NCBI RefSeq assembly: GCF_019711635.1
Contig: NZ_JAIGNT010000012.1
Span: 1-64,000 of the forward strand
Origin: Qipengyuania huizhouensis
Lineage (GTDB): Bacteria > Pseudomonadota > Alphaproteobacteria > Sphingomonadales > Sphingomonadaceae
Direction of reading: 5' to 3'
Length of the DNA stretch: 64,000 nt
The number at the start of each line of letters is the position of its first letter. Position 1 is the stretch's first letter. The notes under the pieces were generated by a model. It ran no database searches. It was not told the DNA's origin and saw only the letters and a program-made list of their open reading frames with translations. A program made the position numbers and the translations under genes. Positions 36,143 through 45,739 of this stretch are shown here, piece after piece.

Positions 36143-38476
36143 ATGGCAACGCGCGCAGGCGCCAAACCGGATTGGCGCGCGGCTTTTCGCCGCTCGCTGA
36201 GGCGTGCCATACATATGGTCGGCGCGGGCGCGCTGTTTGCGCTGCTGTTGTTCCTGTCCCTGGCGCTTGTCAGCTACACCCAAACCGATCCCAGCGCTTC
36301 AACCGCTGCATCTGGCGCAGATATCGCAAACTGGATGGGGGCGAGTGGGGCCTGGACCGCAGATCAATCCTACCTGTGGTTCGGATTGCCGGCACTCCTG
36401 CTCTTGCCGCTGCTTTGGATTTCTGCGCGCAGGCTGTGGACCGGAGTCGAAGACCCCGACGAGGAAGAAACCCCGGGGAAATGGTGGAGCCCGTTCGCCA
36501 TGCTCCTCCTCGCGATGGTCCTGCTCGGCACGGTCATCTCATTGCTCTTCAAAGGAAGCCCCGGGCCATTCCCTGCGGGCGGCGGGGGGACTGCCGGCCT
36601 TCTCGGCGCGGGGAGCATCGAAGCCATTGCCACCCGGTTCGGCGGCGATTTCTCGGGCTGGATCATTGCTGCGCTCGGACTTGCTGCGCTTGGTGGTGGG
36701 CTTGCGCTCGTCACAAGGGTTTTCGCCATCGACTGGGTGCAATTCTTCACCTTGCCGGAATTCCTCAAACGGCGCACGCCCTTGTCGGACATTGATCTTC
36801 CGCTAGCCCCCAAGAAGCAGAAGCGGGCGAAACAACCGCCGGCCGAACAGGCCGAGGAAGACGAGCCGGTACGCGCCCCGCGCCGCGTGCCCGAGATCGC
36901 AGACCCCATTTCAGCGCCTGCGACTTCCGTTGCGGCCAAGCCCAGCCAGCGCGATATGTTCGCCAATTATCAATTGCCGAGCCATGAACTGCTGGCCGAC
37001 CAGCCGGAGCAGAAGGTCGCAAAGCTGGACAAGATTGCGCTGGAGCGAAACGCGCGCCTGCTGGAGAACGTACTCGACGATTTCAATGTGAAAGGCGAGA
37101 TTACCGCCGTTCGCGCAGGTCCGGTCGTGACCATGTACGAACTCGAGCCCGCGCCGGGCATCAAGGCCAGCCGCGTCGTCGGGCTTGCGGAAGACATCGC
37201 CCGCAACATGAGTGCGATCAGCGCACGCGTCAGTCCTATCCCCGGCAAGACGGTGATTGGGATCGAACTGCCCAATGCCGACCGCCAGATGGTCAGTTAC
37301 AAGGAACTGGCGACTTCGAGCGCCTTCGTCGATCACAAGGGCAGCCTGCCGATGATCCTCGGCAAGGATATTGCGGGCGAACCGATCATCGCCGACCTTG
37401 CCGCCATGCCGCACCTGCTCGTTGCCGGTACGACGGGTTCGGGCAAATCGGTTGGGTTGAACGCAATCCTGCTGTCTTTGCTCTATCGTTTCACGCCCGA
37501 CGAATGCCGCCTGATCCTGATCGATCCCAAGGTGCTGGAACTCAAGACCTACGACGACATTCCGCATCTCCTCAGCCCGGTGGTCACCGAACCGGCCAAA
37601 TCGGTCCGCGCGCTCAAATGGGCGGTGGAGGAGATGGAAAAGCGCTACCGGATGATGAGTAGCGTCAATTCCCGAAATATCGCGGGCTTCAACGAGAAGG
37701 TCAAAAAGGCCATCGAGAAGGGCAGCCCGCTCGGCCGTCGCGTGCAGACGGGTTTCGATCCGGAAACGGGTGAGGAACTCTACGAAGAAGAACAGCTCGA
37801 TTACGAACCGCTGCCTTTGATAGTACTGATTGTCGACGAACTGGCCGACCTGATGGTCACCGTGGGCAAGGAAATCGAAGTTCTGATCCAACGCCTCTCA
37901 CAGAAGAGCCGCGCAGCAGGCATCCATCTGATCATGGCGACACAGCGCCCCTCTGTCGATGTCATCACCGGCGTGATCAAGGCCAACCTGCCTACCCGCA
38001 TTAGCTTCAAGGTGACCAGCCGGATCGACAGCCGCACGATCCTCGGCGAGCAGGGGGCGGAACAGCTGCTGGGCAAGGGAGACATGCTCTACAAGCCGAA
38101 TACCGGGGCGGTCGTGCGGGTTCACGGTCCTTTCGTGGCCGACGACGAGGTCGAGCGTGTTGCCGATCACTGGCGCGAACAGGGCAAGCCGGACTATGTC
38201 GATGCCGTGACCGAGGAACCGGAGGATGGCGGGTTCAATTTCGAAGACGAATTCACCGCTTCCGACAATCCGGAAGAGCGCAAGTATCGCCAGGCCTGCC
38301 AGATCGTGATCGAAAACCAGAAAGCTTCGGGCAGCTGGCTACAGCGCCAGATGGGCGTGGGTTACAACACCGCGGCCAAGTGGATCGAGCGAATGGAATC
38401 GGAAGGATTGGTCGGACCGGCAAACCATGTCGGCCGCCGCGAGATATTCCGCGACCAGGACGGAAACCCGATCTAA
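36143..38476 (+). CDS. ftsK: DNA translocase FtsK
   Basis: 777 residues from ATG 36143, with AAGGGA upstream. N-terminal membrane domain (about 4 helices within residues 30-200), a moderate linker (about 215-300), then a motor: Walker A GTTGSGKSVGLNAIL near 430, LILIDPKVLELKTYDDIPHLL, Walker B LIVLIVDELADLMV near 555, IHLIMATQRPSVDVITGVIKANLPTRISFKVTSRIDSRTILGEQGAEQLLGKGDMLY, and a C-terminal gamma winged helix (residues about 705-777) that reads KOPS. It pumps chromosomal DNA to the dif site at division. Linker is shorter than in E. coli. Confidence 0.97.
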   Translation: MATRAGAKPDWRAAFRRSLRRAIHMVGAGALFALLLFLSLALVSYTQTDPSASTAASGADIANWMGASGAWTADQSYLWFGLPALLLLPLLWISARRLWTGVEDPDEEETPGKWWSPFAMLLLAMVLLGTVISLLFKGSPGPFPAGGGGTAGLLGAGSIEAIATRFGGDFSGWIIAALGLAALGGGLALVTRVFAIDWVQFFTLPEFLKRRTPLSDIDLPLAPKKQKRAKQPPAEQAEEDEPVRAPRRVPEIADPISAPATSVAAKPSQRDMFANYQLPSHELLADQPEQKVAKLDKIALERNARLLENVLDDFNVKGEITAVRAGPVVTMYELEPAPGIKASRVVGLAEDIARNMSAISARVSPIPGKTVIGIELPNADRQMVSYKELATSSAFVDHKGSLPMILGKDIAGEPIIADLAAMPHLLVAGTTGSGKSVGLNAILLSLLYRFTPDECRLILIDPKVLELKTYDDIPHLLSPVVTEPAKSVRALKWAVEEMEKRYRMMSSVNSRNIAGFNEKVKKAIEKGSPLGRRVQTGFDPETGEELYEEEQLDYEPLPLIVLIVDELADLMVTVGKEIEVLIQRLSQKSRAAGIHLIMATQRPSVDVITGVIKANLPTRISFKVTSRIDSRTILGEQGAEQLLGKGDMLYKPNTGAVVRVHGPFVADDEVERVADHWREQGKPDYVDAVTEEPEDGGFNFEDEFTASDNPEERKYRQACQIVIENQKASGSWLQRQMGVGYNTAAKWIERMESEGLVGPANHVGRREIFRDQDGNPI

Positions 38477-38485
38477 AGAGCGCCG

Positions 38486-40036
38486 ATGAACGTCAACGCT
38501 GCAGATCCATCCGCCGATGAAGAGGCCGAACGTGCCGCACGCTGGGTATTTTCCCCGATCGGGCGCGCAATCGCTCCATTGCGCCAGTATTGGCGCAACA
38601 GGGTGCGATCGGGAGTAGATCACCAGGACGTTGTCGCAAAGATTGCGACCGAATGCCCGGCTACGCCACGTTACATTCTGATGGTGATGATGTCGGCCGG
38701 GATAGCAATTCTCGGACTGCTGCTGTCCTCCCCGGCAGTAGTGATCGGCGCCATGCTTCTCTCGCCTCTGATGAGTCCGATCCTCGGGGTCGGATTCGCC
38801 CTGGCAACGGGCAAGCAAAAGTGGCTGAAGATCAGCGCTCGGTCACTTGCACTTGGCAGCATTGCGGCCGTGTTGTTCGCGGCGCTCATCGTGGTGGTTT
38901 CACCTCTGCAAACTGTTACCGAGGAAATCGCGGCGCGTACGCGGCCCAACCTGTTCGATCTGATGGTGGCGCTGTTTTCCTCGATCGCGGGCTCCTACGC
39001 CATGATCCGGGGACGCGAGGGGACGATCGTCGGCGTGGCGATCGCGACTGCGCTGATGCCGCCCCTTGCCGTAGTCGGGTTCGGTCTTGCGACCTTTAAC
39101 TGGACGGTGTTCTTCGGGGCCCTGGGCCTGTTCTTCACGAACTTCCTCGCCATAGCTTTGACCGCAACGATCATGGCGCGTCTCTATGGCTTCCGGACCA
39201 CCCTTTCCAGCAGGCAGGGCTGGTTCCAGAACTTCGGCATTTTCGCTATTCTGGTAGCTCTCGCCATCCCGCTTGGCCTGTCTCTCCGGCAAATCGCCTG
39301 GGAGGCCAATGCACAGCGGATCGTCACCAATGTCGTTCAGGCCGAATTCGGAGAGCGCGCAAGGATCAGCGAACAATCTATCGACTGGGACAGCGATCCT
39401 CTGAACATAACGGCGACGGTCCTAACCCCCGAATTCGATACCGATGCCAATGAGGATATCGACCGCGTTCTGCGTCAGCGGCTGGGCACGAACCTGACGG
39501 TGAGGATCGAGCAATTCCGCGTCGGTGCCGATCCCGGCGCAGCGGAACAGGCAGAGCTCGCGCGTGCCCGCGCGGCAGAACAGGCTGCTGCGACCGAACG
39601 CCAGATTGCCGCAATGATCGAACGCATGGCGATGGCCGCAGGGGTCGAGCGCGGGGATGTGCTGGTCGACCGGGAGACACGCAGGGTATCGGCGGCGGCA
39701 AGGCCACTGCCCGGCCTGTCGCTTGCTGGATATCGTGAACTCGAACAACGCGTCGCCGACAAGACTCCCGGATGGACGGTCCATTTGCGGCCTCCTCCTC
39801 AAAGGCTCCCCGAGATCGGCCTGGACGAAGAAGGAATTACCGATCGGGGCGCAGTTGCAGAACGCACAATTTCCTGGGCCGCAAGGCGAATCGGGCTGCC
39901 TCTGGTCCTGCGCGGACCCGAGAAGGAAACCGAAGAACTGGCGATCCGTTTGCGGGATGCCGGGATCGAGATTTCGCAAGTCCAGAGCGTCGAAGCCGAC
40001 AGTATCGAAATCGAATGGGCTGCGCTGCCGCAATAA
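38486..40036 (+). CDS. DUF389 membrane protein (TIGR00341-like)
   Basis: 516 residues. Residues about 70-270 hold several membrane segments with the DUF389 motif LLLSSPAVVIGAMLLSPLMSPILGVGFALATG and MIRGREGTIVGVAIATALMPPLAVVGFGLA, then a predicted soluble C-terminal part (residues about 285-516) with Ala/Glu-rich coiled coil at 350-380 and a globular end. DUF389 proteins are widespread and uncharacterised; a transport role has been suggested only from topology. The start is 10 bases after ftsK, so they may share a transcript. Confidence 0.85.
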   Translation: MNVNAADPSADEEAERAARWVFSPIGRAIAPLRQYWRNRVRSGVDHQDVVAKIATECPATPRYILMVMMSAGIAILGLLLSSPAVVIGAMLLSPLMSPILGVGFALATGKQKWLKISARSLALGSIAAVLFAALIVVVSPLQTVTEEIAARTRPNLFDLMVALFSSIAGSYAMIRGREGTIVGVAIATALMPPLAVVGFGLATFNWTVFFGALGLFFTNFLAIALTATIMARLYGFRTTLSSRQGWFQNFGIFAILVALAIPLGLSLRQIAWEANAQRIVTNVVQAEFGERARISEQSIDWDSDPLNITATVLTPEFDTDANEDIDRVLRQRLGTNLTVRIEQFRVGADPGAAEQAELARARAAEQAAATERQIAAMIERMAMAAGVERGDVLVDRETRRVSAAARPLPGLSLAGYRELEQRVADKTPGWTVHLRPPPQRLPEIGLDEEGITDRGAVAERTISWAARRIGLPLVLRGPEKETEELAIRLRDAGIEISQVQSVEADSIEIEWAALPQ

Positions 40037-40114
40037 GCTTGCGAGTGGTTTTGCCGTGCTTGCAGGGCGATGGTATCACTTGTAACGGCCCGGCGCAGAG
40101 AAGGAGTATTCCCC

Positions 40115-41239
40115 ATGCGCATCGGTTGTCCCAAGGAAATCAAGAACCATGAATATCGCGTCGGTCTGACACCGGAGAGCGCGAAGGAACTGATCGTTCA
40201 GGGCAACGAGGTTTGGATCGAGACGCAGGCCGGAAGCGGTATCGATGCGACCGACCAGCAATATATCGAAGCAGGCGCGAAAATCGTCGATACGCCCGAT
40301 GAAATCTTCGCCGAATGCGAAATGGTGGTAAAGGTCAAGGAACCGCAGGCGGGCGAGCGCAAGAAACTGCGCGAAGGCCAGATCCTTTACACCTATCTCC
40401 ATCTTGCGCCCGATGCCGCGCAGACCAGGGATCTCGTCGAAAGCGGCGTGACCGCAATCGCCTACGAAACCGTCACCGGGCCGCGCGGCCAGCTTCCCCT
40501 CCTCAAGCCCATGAGCCAGGTCGCCGGGCGGATGAGCGTGCAGGCGGGCGCGACGGCGCTGGAAAAGGCGCATGGCGGACGCGGCGTACTGCTTGGCGGC
40601 GTACCCGGCGTGATGCCGGGCAAGGTCGTGGTGATCGGCGGCGGCGTGGTCGGTTTCAACGCGGCGCAAATGGCGGTCGGGCTGGGTGCCGATGTAACCA
40701 TCCTCGACCGCGATCCCGATGTGCTGGAAAAGGTCGGCACGCATTTCGAAGCGCGCGCCGCAACACGCTTTTCGAACCAGGCGAACCTTCACGATGCCGT
40801 GTGCGGGGCAGACCTCGTCATCGGCGCCGTGCTGATTCCGGGCGCCGCCGCACCCAAGCTGATCACGCGCGAGATGCTCAAGGACATGCAGAAGGGCGCG
40901 GTCCTCGTCGACGTGGCGATCGACCAGGGTGGCTGCTTCGAGACCTCCAAGCCCACCACGCATGCTGAACCGACCTATATCGTTGACGATATCGTGCACT
41001 ATTGCGTTGCAAATATGCCTGGCGCAGTGGCGCGCACTAGTACCTATGCCCTCAACAACGTTACCCTGCCCCACGCCCTTCGAATCGCGCGCATGGGCTG
41101 GAAGAATGCCATGGCCAACGATCCCCACCTGGCCGCGGGGCTGAACGTCCATAAAGGCGAGGTGACCTATGAGGCTGTGGCGCAGGAGTTGAATTACGAT
41201 TACCGTCCGGTAGCCGAGGTGCTCTCCAGCAAGGGTTAA
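40115..41239 (+). CDS. ald: Alanine dehydrogenase
   Basis: 374 residues from ATG 40115 (AAGGAG at 40101). NAD-dependent reversible deamination of L-alanine to pyruvate, cytosolic hexamer. Family motifs: [26 protein letters not shown] with catalytic Arg15, VVKVKEPQ with the Lys near 73-75, YTYLHLAPD with His96, [29 protein letters not shown] (Rossmann, about 170-198), the catalytic Asp region [21 protein letters not shown]. Length is that of the bacterial enzyme. Upstream in-frame ATG 40070 lacks a ribosome site. Confidence 0.96.
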   Translation: MRIGCPKEIKNHEYRVGLTPESAKELIVQGNEVWIETQAGSGIDATDQQYIEAGAKIVDTPDEIFAECEMVVKVKEPQAGERKKLREGQILYTYLHLAPDAAQTRDLVESGVTAIAYETVTGPRGQLPLLKPMSQVAGRMSVQAGATALEKAHGGRGVLLGGVPGVMPGKVVVIGGGVVGFNAAQMAVGLGADVTILDRDPDVLEKVGTHFEARAATRFSNQANLHDAVCGADLVIGAVLIPGAAAPKLITREMLKDMQKGAVLVDVAIDQGGCFETSKPTTHAEPTYIVDDIVHYCVANMPGAVARTSTYALNNVTLPHALRIARMGWKNAMANDPHLAAGLNVHKGEVTYEAVAQELNYDYRPVAEVLSSKG

Positions 41240-41294
41240 CGCCTCAGCGTATTTCGGTAACCTTCCTTTAAGTGCCGCCATGTAAACGGCAGCA

Positions 41295-43052
41295 ATGGGC
41301 GGGGTGCTCTCCATACCGATTATGCGCGTGATGCGCCTCATCTGTATCGCCTTCTTGGCGATGCAGTTGCTTGCGGCATCGCCTGTTTCAGCGCGTGAAC
41401 CCTTCCCTGCCGGATCCATCTGCCATACCTCCGACAAGAGTTCAGTCGGAGTTGAGGTGCGCGCGGTCGACGCTGCAGGCTGGACCTGCGAAGGAGCGAA
41501 ATTCGACTGGGAGCAGGAACGGCACTTCATCCGCTTCGATTTCGAAAAGGGGCCATGGTCGAAGAAACCGCCGCATTTCATAGAGTTCGACCGTTATCCG
41601 TTTGAAAAACTCACCATTATCGCGCTGGGCAGTGACGGAGGGCATGCCACCCGTGTTTACACCTTCAGGGATACACAGTTAGGCACCTCGAGCCTGAAGT
41701 CGCTTGCCGAGCTACCCCGGCTGGACGAACCGACCGAAGCCATGGTGATGGTCCTCGACAACGGCAACTGGCCCGAAGCTCTGGTTGAAGGCGAATTGGT
41801 TGTCGAACCCTCGGTGCGCGCAACGGCCGGGGTAATCCATCTTTTCGCAGCGCTATTATGCGGCCTGTTCCTCGCCCCGATGATCTTCGATTTCGTATTC
41901 TTCAGGGCGCTTCGTGAGAATTTTCCTCTGTTCCATGCCGCATTCTGCATCATGGCTTCGTTGCAGACCGCGGCAGTCTCCGGCCTGCTTCCGCTCGTTT
42001 CGGGACTGTCTTTCGAGGCCGAGCTGATCATTACCTATCTCAGCCTCGATCTGATGGTGATCGCGACTTTCCTGTTCGCGTTGAATTTTGTCGAGCCCCT
42101 GCACCTGACCCGAGGACACAGGAAGATATTAGTGGGAATGGTGGCGCTGACGCTACTCAACGGGCTGTCGACCACGCTTTTTCCCGAAGCATTCGGATTA
42201 TGGATCGACCACGTCTATTTTGGCGTATTCCTGATCCTTCTTGCCGCCTATTTCGCCATCTTGGGGCAAGCGCGACGGCACGGCAGCAAGATGGCGCCGT
42301 ACCTTATCCTCGGCTTTGCGCCTCTCGCCTCGATCGTCGTCATTCAGGCGATCAGTGTATATCTGCCGGTGCTAGGTCTCGAATTCGATGAAACCTGGCC
42401 GCAGAACTTCGCCCTGTTGTTCGAAGTCGTCGCGACGGCCCTAGCGGTCGCCGAACGCTTCATGACTCTGCGCCGCGAACGCGACAAGGCACTTATGGCA
42501 GCTCGCGATCTCGAAGTTCTGAGCGAATTGGACGATCTTACCGGCTTGCTCAATCGGCGTGCACTAGAGGCGCGCTATGCCGATCTGGTTCGCCAGGGAT
42601 TCCATGCGATGGCTGTGGTCGATCTGGATCAATTCAAAGCGATCAACGACAAGTTGGGGCATCCCGTCGGCGACCGCGTAATCCGCAGCGCGGCCTGGGC
42701 ACTCAGCCCCGGGGACGAGGAAGATCTCATCGCTTTCCGCATCGGGGGCGAAGAATTCCTCCTCCTCTTGCGCGGCAAGGATGCGGCGCAAAAGGCGGAA
42801 GGCCGCCGAAAGGCCGTCACCGCACGCATCATGGCCGAGGTGGACGAAGTCCAATTCCCCGTCACGGCCAGCATGGGCTATCTTGATTTCAAGGCCATCG
42901 CCGCAGAGCCCGAAGCGAATTTCGAGACGCTCTACGCCCAGGGCGACCGATTGCTCTATGCGGCGAAATGCGCGGGACGTAACCGGACCCATTCCGAGAC
43001 TCTGGGAGAGGTAGAGGCTCTCGCCGAACATCCCCGCCCGGCCGCAGCCTAG
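41295..43052 (+). CDS. Diguanylate cyclase with 7TM-DISM sensor module
   Basis: 585 residues (ATG 41322 possible). Signal-anchor, then an extracytoplasmic beta domain (about 35-180, 7TMR-DISMED2-like), seven hydrophobic helices (about 185-390), a short coiled region and a GGEEF domain (about 410-575). The active-site motif is intact: AFRIGGEEFLLLLRG, with DLDQFKAINDKLGHPVGD in the first half for Mg-GTP, so c-di-GMP production is likely. The residues preceding GGEEF (GDEEDLIAFRI) lack a recognisable RxxD inhibition site. Substrate for the sensor is probably a sugar-like or small envelope ligand; not determined. Confidence 0.87.
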   Translation: MGGVLSIPIMRVMRLICIAFLAMQLLAASPVSAREPFPAGSICHTSDKSSVGVEVRAVDAAGWTCEGAKFDWEQERHFIRFDFEKGPWSKKPPHFIEFDRYPFEKLTIIALGSDGGHATRVYTFRDTQLGTSSLKSLAELPRLDEPTEAMVMVLDNGNWPEALVEGELVVEPSVRATAGVIHLFAALLCGLFLAPMIFDFVFFRALRENFPLFHAAFCIMASLQTAAVSGLLPLVSGLSFEAELIITYLSLDLMVIATFLFALNFVEPLHLTRGHRKILVGMVALTLLNGLSTTLFPEAFGLWIDHVYFGVFLILLAAYFAILGQARRHGSKMAPYLILGFAPLASIVVIQAISVYLPVLGLEFDETWPQNFALLFEVVATALAVAERFMTLRRERDKALMAARDLEVLSELDDLTGLLNRRALEARYADLVRQGFHAMAVVDLDQFKAINDKLGHPVGDRVIRSAAWALSPGDEEDLIAFRIGGEEFLLLLRGKDAAQKAEGRRKAVTARIMAEVDEVQFPVTASMGYLDFKAIAAEPEANFETLYAQGDRLLYAAKCAGRNRTHSETLGEVEALAEHPRPAAA

Positions 43053-43055
43053 CCG

Positions 43056-43451
43056 TCAGGAACGAAAGGGGCCGAGTATCTCCGGCCTCACGCGGACCAG
43101 CCGCTGGGTTTGACGATCCAGCATGGCCCAGGTCGTGGCGGCAGAAACAATCACCTTGCCTGCCTCGTTGCGGAAGTCGACACGGCGTATCGAAGTCGCC
43201 CCGCGCGGCCCTCCCTCAATCCAGGTCTCGCCGGTGACGTTCTCCCCCTCGGATATGTTCCCGCGGTAATCGATTTCGTGCCTCGTCACGACCCAGAAGA
43301 ACTGGGCGCTGTCTTCCGGTCGTGCCGCACTCTCCCAGTGCGCCACGGCAATATCCTGGATCCAGCGGACCCAGACCGTATTGTTGACGTGCCCGAGCTC
43401 GTCGATGTGCTCGGGCCTTGCCCTAAATCTTTGCTGGTACTTCGAGCTCAA
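43056..43451 (-). CDS. Acyl-CoA thioesterase (4HBT hot-dog family)
   Basis: 131 residues with a single hot-dog domain. RARPEHIDELGHVNNTVWVRWIQDIAVAHWES carries the Asp of the 4HBT/YbgC active site (D-x-x-G-H-V-N-N), followed by HEIDYRGNISEGENVTGETWIEGG and RRVDFRNEAGKVIVSAATTWAMLDRQTQRLVRVRPE. Cleaves short- to medium-chain or aromatic acyl-CoA. Its ATG overlaps the stop of the peptidase gene upstream by 4 bases, although a metabolic link is not evident. Confidence 0.87.
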   Translation of the reverse strand: MSSKYQQRFRARPEHIDELGHVNNTVWVRWIQDIAVAHWESAARPEDSAQFFWVVTRHEIDYRGNISEGENVTGETWIEGGPRGATSIRRVDFRNEAGKVIVSAATTWAMLDRQTQRLVRVRPEILGPFRS

Positions 43452-45595
43452 TCCGCTTCGCCCATCTGCCAGAGAATGAAGGCATACTCCTCGGCCACTT
43501 CGTAGATCGATGCGAAACGTCCCGATTTGCCGCCATGTCCCGCGCCCATATTGGTCTTGAGCAGCAATTCGTTATCGTCGGTCTTCAGTTCGCGCAGCTT
43601 GGCGACCCATTTGGCGGGCTCCCAATAGGTTACGCGCGGATCGTTGAGACCGGCGGTTACGAGCAGCGGCGGATAGTCCTGTGCGACCACCTGGTCATAG
43701 GGACTGTACGACAGGATATAGGCGAAGGCCTGCTTGCTCTCGATCGGATTTCCCCATTCGGGCCATTCGCCCGGCGTCAGCGGCAGGTCCTTGTCGAGCA
43801 TGGTGCTCAGCACATCGACGAAGGGGACATGCGCCACAACCGCACCCCAGAGCTCGGGATTGGTGTTGACCACCACTCCCATCAGTTCGCCCCCGGCAGA
43901 ACCGCCACTCGCGCTGATCTTGCCCTGCTTCGTGTACCCCTTCGCGATCAGTCCCTTTGCCACATCGACAAAATCGTTGAAGGTGTTGGTACGCTCGTTG
44001 AGCTTGCCCTGCAGATACCAGTTCCGGCCCAGATCGTCGCCGCCGCGGATATGCGCGATGGCGAAGGCATAGCCGCGATCCACCAGGCTCAGGCGCGTGG
44101 TCGAGAAGCTGGGAGGATATGCGAAACCGTAGGCGCCATATGCATAGAGATGCAGCGGCCCGCCCTGTTCGCGATCCTTCCGGCTGACGATCGAGACGGG
44201 GATCATCGTTCCATCACGCGCGGCAATTTCTATGCGTTCGACCTCGTAAAGGTTGGCATCGTAGCCGCTCGGTATTTCCTGCTGCTTCAGCAGTTCCAGT
44301 TCGCCTGTCGCGACATGATAATCATAGACCGAGTCCGGCGTGACCATGCTGGCGTAGGACAGGCGCAGTCTGTCCTGATCGTATTCCGGATTGTTGGAAA
44401 GGCCGGTCGAAAAGCTGGCCTCGGTGAAGGCCACCGGCTTCACCAGATTGGGATCGGCGTAGCTCCGGAGCTGGATTTGGTCGAGGCCTCGCAGGCGACC
44501 TTCGGTTACGTAGAAGTCCTTGAACAGTTCGAAGCCGTCGAGATAGAATTCGTCCGAACCCGCTATCAGCGTGGTCCAATCGCCGGGATTGTCGAGGCTC
44601 GCAGTGGCGAGGCGGAAATTCACATGATCGTCGTTGGTGTGGATGTAGAGTGTGCCGTCGCGCACATCGACATCGTATTCGCGGCCCTTGATGCGCGGAG
44701 AAATGAGGATCTGCTCACCGGTCGGATCGTCTGCCCGCACGAGGCGTACCTCGCTCGTTTCGTTGTCCCCGGTTCCAATGATCAGCCAGTCTTCCTGTGC
44801 GGACAAGCCGGTGCCCACCCCGAAACTTTCGTCGGCTTCCGTGTAGATCTCGATATCTTCGGACGCCGGAGTGCCGAGGTAGTGGACCTTCGCGTTGAGC
44901 GTGCGCCAGTTTTCATTGGCTTCGCCGTAAACGAGTGCCTTGTCGTTCGCGACCCAGGTGAGATTTGTGCGGATGCCGGGGATTTCGTCGGCCAGCAATT
45001 CGCCGGTTTCGAGATCCTTGATGCGCGCAGTATAGCGTTCCGACCCGTTGGTATCCGTGGAATAGGCGAGATAACGCCCGTCCTGCGAAATCGAGAAAGC
45101 GCCGAGGCGGAAATAGTCGTGACCCTCGGCCATCCCGTTTTCGTCGAGGATCAAGACCGGATCGCCCCCGGAAACAGGCTTGCGGTAATGCTTCCGATAC
45201 TCCTTGCCTTCCTCGAATTCCGACCAGTAAAGCCATTCTCCGCGGCGCTGCGGGACAGTGGAATCGTCCTCCTTCACACGCGCTTTCATTTCCTCGTACA
45301 GCTCGTCGACCAGCGCCTGTTGCGGCGCCATGCGCGTTTCGAACCAGGCATTTTCCGCCTTCAGATGATCGAGCACATCTTCGTCGTCGATCGTCGGATA
45401 GCTCTGGTCCTTCAGCCAGTGATAGGGATCGGAGATGGTGATCCCGTGGTGCGTGTAGCTGTAGTCGCGCTTCTCGGCAGTGGGCGGAGAGGTGGGTGAG
45501 GTCACGGAGTTCCCTTCGCTATTCTGGGCATATGCAGGCGCGGCGAATGCCAGCGTTGCGGCAGATAGGCACGCAGCCAGTCGAATGAAAGTCAC
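43448..45595 (-). CDS. S9 family peptidase (prolyl oligopeptidase / oligopeptidase B type)
   Basis: 715 residues. Signal peptide (ending AYAQ at 24) and a seven-blade beta-propeller (about 90-430) in front of an alpha/beta hydrolase. The catalytic set is visible: Ser in GKISASGGSAGGELMGVVVN, Asp in LNDPRVTYWEPAKWV and His in MGAGHGGKSGRF, with YAYGAYGFAYPPSFS and RGGDDLGRNWYLQGKL typical of oligopeptidase B and relatives. The signal peptide indicates action in the periplasm. Opens divergently from the Xaa-Pro peptidase gene. The specificity (basic residue versus proline) is not settled. Confidence 0.92.
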   Translation of the reverse strand: MTFIRLAACLSAATLAFAAPAYAQNSEGNSVTSPTSPPTAEKRDYSYTHHGITISDPYHWLKDQSYPTIDDEDVLDHLKAENAWFETRMAPQQALVDELYEEMKARVKEDDSTVPQRRGEWLYWSEFEEGKEYRKHYRKPVSGGDPVLILDENGMAEGHDYFRLGAFSISQDGRYLAYSTDTNGSERYTARIKDLETGELLADEIPGIRTNLTWVANDKALVYGEANENWRTLNAKVHYLGTPASEDIEIYTEADESFGVGTGLSAQEDWLIIGTGDNETSEVRLVRADDPTGEQILISPRIKGREYDVDVRDGTLYIHTNDDHVNFRLATASLDNPGDWTTLIAGSDEFYLDGFELFKDFYVTEGRLRGLDQIQLRSYADPNLVKPVAFTEASFSTGLSNNPEYDQDRLRLSYASMVTPDSVYDYHVATGELELLKQQEIPSGYDANLYEVERIEIAARDGTMIPVSIVSRKDREQGGPLHLYAYGAYGFAYPPSFSTTRLSLVDRGYAFAIAHIRGGDDLGRNWYLQGKLNERTNTFNDFVDVAKGLIAKGYTKQGKISASGGSAGGELMGVVVNTNPELWGAVVAHVPFVDVLSTMLDKDLPLTPGEWPEWGNPIESKQAFAYILSYSPYDQVVAQDYPPLLVTAGLNDPRVTYWEPAKWVAKLRELKTDDNELLLKTNMGAGHGGKSGRFASIYEVAEEYAFILWQMGEAD

Positions 45596-45739
45596 GGATG
45601 GTCCCTCCTCATGCGGCGCAAAGGTGGAAAGAGAGGCCGCAATTCCCTATTGATGGGGAGCGATTATGCGCGGCACCAAGCCGCGACAAGCGCCGCTTCG
45701 CCCAAATGCCGAGCGGCCCCGACGAAAGGATTCTTCCCA

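Noticed and set aside
40070-40114. Upstream in-frame start of alanine dehydrogenase
   Set aside because: It has no ribosome site, whereas ATG 40115 has AAGGAG at the right distance and starts the conserved [10 protein letters not shown].
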